From the NCBI RefSeq assembly GCF_016595235.1, contig NZ_JAENHL010000008.1, positions 2,100,961 to 2,164,960 on the forward strand: a DNA stretch of 64,000 nucleotides, given 5' to 3'. A program made the position numbers and the translations under genes. Under the pieces are notes generated by a model. It saw only the letters and a program-made list of their open reading frames with translations, was not told the DNA's origin and did not search any database. The number at the start of each line of letters is the position of its first letter. Position 1 is the first letter of the stretch. Of this stretch, positions 60,173 to 64,000 are shown one piece after another. The stretch is from Taklimakanibacter albus. Lineage in GTDB: Bacteria > Pseudomonadota > Alphaproteobacteria > Rhizobiales > Aestuariivirgaceae.

Positions 60173-61774
60173 ATGACCAAGAAGAACGTCGTCATCGGCT
60201 TCGTGGGCACGACGCTCGATACCGGCAAATGGGAGAGCCGCTGGGAGCGCTGGCGGCCGACCATCGCCGTGTGCCAGCAGGAGGACTTCATCGTCGACCG
60301 GTTGGAGCTCATCCATGATCATCATGCGGCCGGCCTGACCGAGAGGCTCACACGCGACATCGCCCAGGTCTCGCCCGAGACCCAGGTGGCACCCGTCATC
60401 ATCAATCTGAAAGACCCGTGGGATTTCGAGGAGGTCTATGGCGCGCTGCATGATTTCTCCCGCGGCCACCACTTCGACACCGAGAACGAAGACTATTTCA
60501 TCAACATCACCACCGGCACGCATGTGGCGCAGATCTGCTGGTTCCTGTTGGCCGAGACGCGCCATGTGCCGGCGAAGCTCATGCAGCTCTCACCGCCCCG
60601 CAAAGCGCGCGGCGACATCACGAGCCCGATGCGCATCATTGATCTCGATCTGTCGCGGTATGACCGCATCGCCACCCGTTTCAGGGCAGAGCAGCGTGAC
60701 GCCGCTTCTTTCCTCAAATCCGGTATCGCCACGCGCAGCCCGGCCTTCAACCGGCTGATCGACCGCATCGAGCAGGTCGCCATCAATTCCAGGGCGCCGT
60801 TCCTTCTCATGGGTCCGACGGGCGCGGGCAAATCGCACTTGGCGCGGCGCATCCATGAGCTCAAGAAGAGCCGCCATCAGATCGAAGGCCCGTTCGTCGA
60901 CGTCAATTGCGCCACCTTGCGCGGCGACACCGCGATGTCCTCGCTGTTCGGCCATGTGAAGGGCGCCTTCACCGGCGCGCAATCGGCGCGGCCGGGCCTG
61001 CTCAAATCGGCCGATGGCGGGCTCCTGTTTCTCGACGAGATCGGCGAGCTCGGCCTCGACGAGCAGGCGATGATCCTGCGCGCCATCGAGGAGAAACGTT
61101 TCCTGCCCGTCGGCGCCGACAAGGAAACAGCGAGCGACTTCCAGCTCATCGCCGGCACCAACCGCGATCTCAACGAAGCGGTGCGTCAGGGACGATTCCG
61201 CGAGGATCTCCTGGCGCGCCTGAACTTGTGGACCTTCATGCTGCCGGCGCTGAAGGAGCGGACGGAGGATATCGAGCCTAATATCGATTTCGAGCTCGAG
61301 CGCCATGCGCGCGACGACGGTGCCAAGATCACCTTCAACAAGGAGGCGCGCGCCCGCTTCGTCACTTTCGCCACCTCGACCCAAGCGGAATGGAGCGCCA
61401 ATTTCCGCGACCTCTCCGCCTCGATCACCCGCATGGTGACGCTGGCGCCCAAGGGCCGCATCGACGAAGAGACCGTCACAGAAGAGATCGGACGGCTGAA
61501 AGACCTGTGGTCCGGTGGCCGGCGCGGCCAGCTCAGCGACATATTGAACGAGGTTTTCCCCGAAGGGCGCCTTGCCCGCATCGATCTCTTCGACCAGGCG
61601 CAGCTCGCGCAAGTGATCACGGTGTGCCGCGACAGCGCGTCGCTCAGCGCCGCGGGCCGCCGGCTCTTCGCCGCGTCCCGCGCCACCAAGACCAGCGGCA
61701 ACGATGCCGACCGCCTGCGCAAGTATCTCGCCCGCTTCGATCTCGACTGGGCCACGGTGAGCGGGAAAGGGTGA
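60173..61774 (+). CDS. rtcR: Sigma-54-dependent activator RtcR
   Basis: The 533-residue protein has an N-terminal CARF-like domain (about 1-180; VVIGFVGTTLDTGKW, NITTGTHVAQICWFLLAET) that in RtcR senses damaged RNA. A sigma-54 AAA+ domain follows: Walker A MGPTGAGKSHLARRI near 220, GAFTGA in HVKGAFTGAQ, Walker B LLFLDEIGELGLDEQ, and the Arg-finger region RFREDLLARL. A C-terminal helix-turn-helix ends the protein (LAQVITVCRDSASLSAAGRR). It faces the rtc operon and should activate its sigma-54 promoter when RNA ends with 2',3'-cyclic phosphate accumulate, as reported for enterobacterial RtcR. Confidence 0.96.
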   Translation: MTKKNVVIGFVGTTLDTGKWESRWERWRPTIAVCQQEDFIVDRLELIHDHHAAGLTERLTRDIAQVSPETQVAPVIINLKDPWDFEEVYGALHDFSRGHHFDTENEDYFINITTGTHVAQICWFLLAETRHVPAKLMQLSPPRKARGDITSPMRIIDLDLSRYDRIATRFRAEQRDAASFLKSGIATRSPAFNRLIDRIEQVAINSRAPFLLMGPTGAGKSHLARRIHELKKSRHQIEGPFVDVNCATLRGDTAMSSLFGHVKGAFTGAQSARPGLLKSADGGLLFLDEIGELGLDEQAMILRAIEEKRFLPVGADKETASDFQLIAGTNRDLNEAVRQGRFREDLLARLNLWTFMLPALKERTEDIEPNIDFELERHARDDGAKITFNKEARARFVTFATSTQAEWSANFRDLSASITRMVTLAPKGRIDEETVTEEIGRLKDLWSGGRRGQLSDILNEVFPEGRLARIDLFDQAQLAQVITVCRDSASLSAAGRRLFAASRATKTSGNDADRLRKYLARFDLDWATVSGKG

Positions 61775-62055
61775 GCGCTTTGCTGTCATCAAGGGCTACG
61801 GATCACTTCGCCTCGAAGACCGGCGAGGTGCGGTCCGGATTTCCGTCAAAACTGCTGCACTTACAGGCCTGTCCGTCTCTGGGGCACAGCTCATGGATCG
61901 GATTGAAACAACTCCCTGCTTCCAGCGAAGCGCTGCTGTGACTTAAAGGCCACAGTCGGCCAGAATCCTCTCATCCTGGGCGAAGACCGGATCAACTCCA
62001 AATTACCCTGTGTTACAAAACCTTACGGAGAGGCCATTCAACGGGGACAACCACT
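61775..62055. other. Intergenic region without recognised genes
   Basis: The 281 bp between rtcR and the Omp25-like gene hold no convincing coding frame, hairpin or repeat. The last 30 bases contain a ribosome-site-like AACGGGGACAACC before ATG 62056. A promoter for the outer-membrane protein is expected here but not assigned. Confidence 0.5.
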
Positions 62056-62793
62056 ATGAAGAAACTCCTTCTTGCCGCCGCTGCCACATGCGCGATGCTT
62101 TCGGCGGCGCAGGCGGCCGATATCATCGAACCTGCCGCCTATGACTGGACCGGACCCTATGTCGGCCTGCAGGCCGGCTATGGCTGGGGCGACAACGACG
62201 TCAAACCAGAAGGGGAAGAACAAGCCGCTTTGGCGGCCAGGGCAGTAACTTTTCACCCGTTGGATGACGGCTCGATCAAGATGGATGGCTTCCTCGGCGG
62301 TCTCCATGCCGGCTACAATTGGCAATCCGACAGCCTGGTTCTCGGCGTCGAGGGCGACATCGAATATGCCGACCTTGACGGCGATACCGACATCATCCAC
62401 TCCGACGATGGTACGACCAACGAAGATGTCGGCGACGCGCGCCAGGAAATCGACTGGCTCGGCTCGCTGCGGCTGCGCGCCGGTTTCACCTTCGATCGTG
62501 CCCTCATCTACGCCACAGGCGGCCTTGCGGTCGGCGGGGTCGAAGTCTCCGCTTTCATAGACGAGTCGGACTTCGATAACTCGAACTCGGATACCGAATG
62601 GGGATGGACCCTCGGCGGCGGCCTCGAATATGCCTTCACCGACGAGTTGAGTGCCCGGATCGAATATCGCTACACCGATCTCGGCAACACGGATGTGGAA
62701 GCAGGTGGTGTGGAGACGCCGATCGAAAAGCTCGAATTCGAGAACACTTTCCACGCCGTGCGCGCGGGCTTGAGCTGGCACTTCTCTCCGTAA
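62056..62793 (+). CDS. Outer-membrane beta-barrel protein (Omp25/Omp31-like)
   Basis: The 245-residue protein has a signal peptide (MKKLLLAAAATCAMLSAAQA, cut before ADI) and the Omp25/Omp31 opening YDWTGPYVGLQAGYGWGDN. Strand pairs GLHAGYNWQSDSLVLGVEGD, GSLRLRAGFTFDRALIYATG and ARIEYRYTDLG follow, and the final AVRAGLSWHFSP is a typical C-terminal strand. It is an 8-stranded surface protein common in Rhizobiales. A single gene with no operon partners. Confidence 0.9.
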   Translation: MKKLLLAAAATCAMLSAAQAADIIEPAAYDWTGPYVGLQAGYGWGDNDVKPEGEEQAALAARAVTFHPLDDGSIKMDGFLGGLHAGYNWQSDSLVLGVEGDIEYADLDGDTDIIHSDDGTTNEDVGDARQEIDWLGSLRLRAGFTFDRALIYATGGLAVGGVEVSAFIDESDFDNSNSDTEWGWTLGGGLEYAFTDELSARIEYRYTDLGNTDVEAGGVETPIEKLEFENTFHAVRAGLSWHFSP

Positions 62794-62826
62794 GGCCGCG
62801 GCGCGCCGGCGCCGTCCCTTCACGCA

Positions 62827-63891
62827 TCACTTCACCTCGAATATCGGCCGGAACCAGGCCGGCGCCAGGCTGTTGCCGGCGTCGATGTGCTTGAGGCTCG
62901 CCTGATCGACGATCTCGATCCGGGGGCCGACATGGCGTGCCGACAGCGTGCCTTCGAGCGCGCGCACCGCCTGGTCTACAGCGATGCGGCCCTGCATCAC
63001 CGGCTGATCGGTGGGGGCCGCGATCACCTTGCCGCGTTTGATGGCGCGATAGGTGCTGTGGGTGAAATAGTCGGCGAGGATGCCGATGCGGCCGGTCAGA
63101 TTCTTGGCGCGGAACAGGCTCACCGCGGCGTCGGCGGTGACGGCGCTGCCGATCACATAATCAATGTCGGGATATTCCTCGATCACTTCCTCGAGCAGAA
63201 GCAGCTGCGCCTCGAAACCGGTATCTCCCCATTTGACCGCGACGATATTGGCCGAGCTCTTCGCGAGAGCAGGCTCGATGCCGCGGCGCACGAAATCGAC
63301 CCAGCCCGCTCCCTTGGGACCGGGGAACCAGGCGACCTTGACCGGCTTGCCGCCTTTGGGATGCAACCGCGTGAAATAATCACCGATGGCGGCGCCCATG
63401 GCGATCCAGGAGACGCCGGACTTGGCCGAGATGCCCCTGCTGTCAATGTCGTTCACCGCGGCAATGACCGGCATGCGGCGGGCAAGATCGCGGATTTCCG
63501 GCGTGAGCCCATCATACGAGACGGTGCCGACGATCAGCGCATCGGCCTTGGCGGCACATTGGGCGATCTGCGCCTTCTGGCGCTCCAGATTGGGATAACC
63601 GCCCGCCTCCACCACTTCGAGCCGCACTTGGAGGCGGCGGGCCTGCTCGACCATGCCGTAATTGACGGAAAGCCAATAGGAATCCTTGAGATGCGGGTAG
63701 GAGGCGCAGATGCGCCAGGGCCTTTCGGCGGCGGTGAGCGGTGCATAAGAGTAGGTCTCGGCCGTGCCGCCATAATCGAAAGCCGGCGTCCAACGGTCGA
63801 CCTGCCAGACCTCCTGCCCGCCCGCAGGCGACAGCGAGAGAAACGGCACCAGGACCGCAGCCAGCAGAGTTTTCTTTCTTAGGAGCCTCAT
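62827..63891 (-). CDS. torT: TMAO-type periplasmic sensor protein TorT
   Basis: ATG 63891 (MRLLRKKTLLAAVLVPFLSL) starts a signal peptide cut near AGGQE. The 354-residue protein is a type I periplasmic-binding fold with the TorT pattern: PWRICASYPHLKDSYWLSVN, YGMVEQARRLQVRLEVVEAG, ADALIVGTVSYDGL, YVIGSAVTADAAVSLF. In E. coli TorT binds trimethylamine N-oxide and signals through the TorS sensor kinase. The divergent gene at the right edge begins like TorS. Whether the ligand here is TMAO is not certain. Confidence 0.88.
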   Translation of the reverse strand: MRLLRKKTLLAAVLVPFLSLSPAGGQEVWQVDRWTPAFDYGGTAETYSYAPLTAAERPWRICASYPHLKDSYWLSVNYGMVEQARRLQVRLEVVEAGGYPNLERQKAQIAQCAAKADALIVGTVSYDGLTPEIRDLARRMPVIAAVNDIDSRGISAKSGVSWIAMGAAIGDYFTRLHPKGGKPVKVAWFPGPKGAGWVDFVRRGIEPALAKSSANIVAVKWGDTGFEAQLLLLEEVIEEYPDIDYVIGSAVTADAAVSLFRAKNLTGRIGILADYFTHSTYRAIKRGKVIAAPTDQPVMQGRIAVDQAVRALEGTLSARHVGPRIEIVDQASLKHIDAGNSLAPAWFRPIFEVK

Positions 63892-63949
63892 CACGCTATC
63901 ATGAGCCCTTCGGTCATCTTCTCGCAGCAAAACTTCCGGTGGAGCGGCA

Positions 63950-64000
63950 ATGCTGTCAAGATTGGGAATTGGCGCGCGTCTGTTCTTCGCCTTTCTGGGC
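63950..64000 (+). CDS. Probable TorS-type sensor kinase, only first 17 codons in window
   Basis: ATG 63950, with GGTGGAG upstream, starts MLSRLGIGARLFFAFLG, which matches the N-terminal cytosolic edge and first membrane segment of TorS-like hybrid histidine kinases. It diverges from torT across 58 bp, as expected for a sensor pair. Only 51 bases are visible, so the call rests mainly on context. Confidence 0.55.
   Translation, partial: MLSRLGIGARLFFAFLG

Overview
The window is high-GC DNA (low-GC patches only between genes). It looks like the chromosome of a free-living alphaproteobacterium of the order Hyphomicrobiales (Rhizobiales). The reasons are the density of ABC and TRAP importers with matching regulators, two Omp25/Omp31-type beta-barrel proteins, GC-rich intergenic palindromes of the kind common in that order, and many 1-4 bp stop/start overlaps. 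No transposase, prophage, rRNA or CRISPR array was seen. The organism call is inference.

Layout. 1-4054 (minus): a sugar-catabolic operon of DeoR-type regulator, BtpA/SgcQ-like TIM barrel, FGGY kinase, HAD phosphatase and a gene cut by the window edge, facing a short-chain dehydrogenase. 5010-7902: bicupin and ROK-like genes (translationally coupled) and OsmC, opposite a TetR regulator with a likely operator between them. 7906-9575: LysR regulator, a small DUF1127-like protein with a terminator, and a lytic transglycosylase. 9646-16172: a branched-chain-amino-acid-type ABC importer split over two divergent units together with an aldo/keto reductase. 16372-25960: an aldo/keto reductase fused to a RidA domain, a CocE-type hydrolase, an FMN reductase and a complete peptide-type ABC importer. 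25962-39242: caspase-like TPR protein, PLP decarboxylase, wHTH-hydrolase fusion, periplasmic unknown, LysE exporter, ECF sigma factor, acyl/aryl-CoA ligase, TAXI-TRAP transporter and a porin-like protein. 39429-54924: GntR/SDR/DapA genes, then a locus of amidohydrolase, two APH-type kinases and DeoR regulator facing a second peptide-type ABC importer, then GMC oxidoreductase and an enolase-superfamily enzyme.

55107-61774 is the standout: a complete RNA-repair locus. The minus-strand operon reads rsr (Ro60/TROVE) - about 440 bp of noncoding DNA - kptA - rtcB - rtcA. It has a good sigma-54 promoter (GG-N10-GC) and is faced by its activator gene rtcR. The noncoding gap encodes three tandem structured RNAs. 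All three share a two-part helix closed by an invariant ACTACAG, with compensatory base changes and a conserved G-U wobble. I read them as Ro60-binding Y RNAs. One (module C) carries a tRNA-like domain with a sealed acceptor stem, as in YrlA. A second (module B) looks like a whole cloverleaf permuted at a different place, with the Ro stem entering through the D loop. The third (module A) is a minimal stem without a tRNA part.

62056-64000: an outer-membrane beta-barrel protein, torT, and the first codons of what is probably the torS sensor kinase, cut by the right edge.
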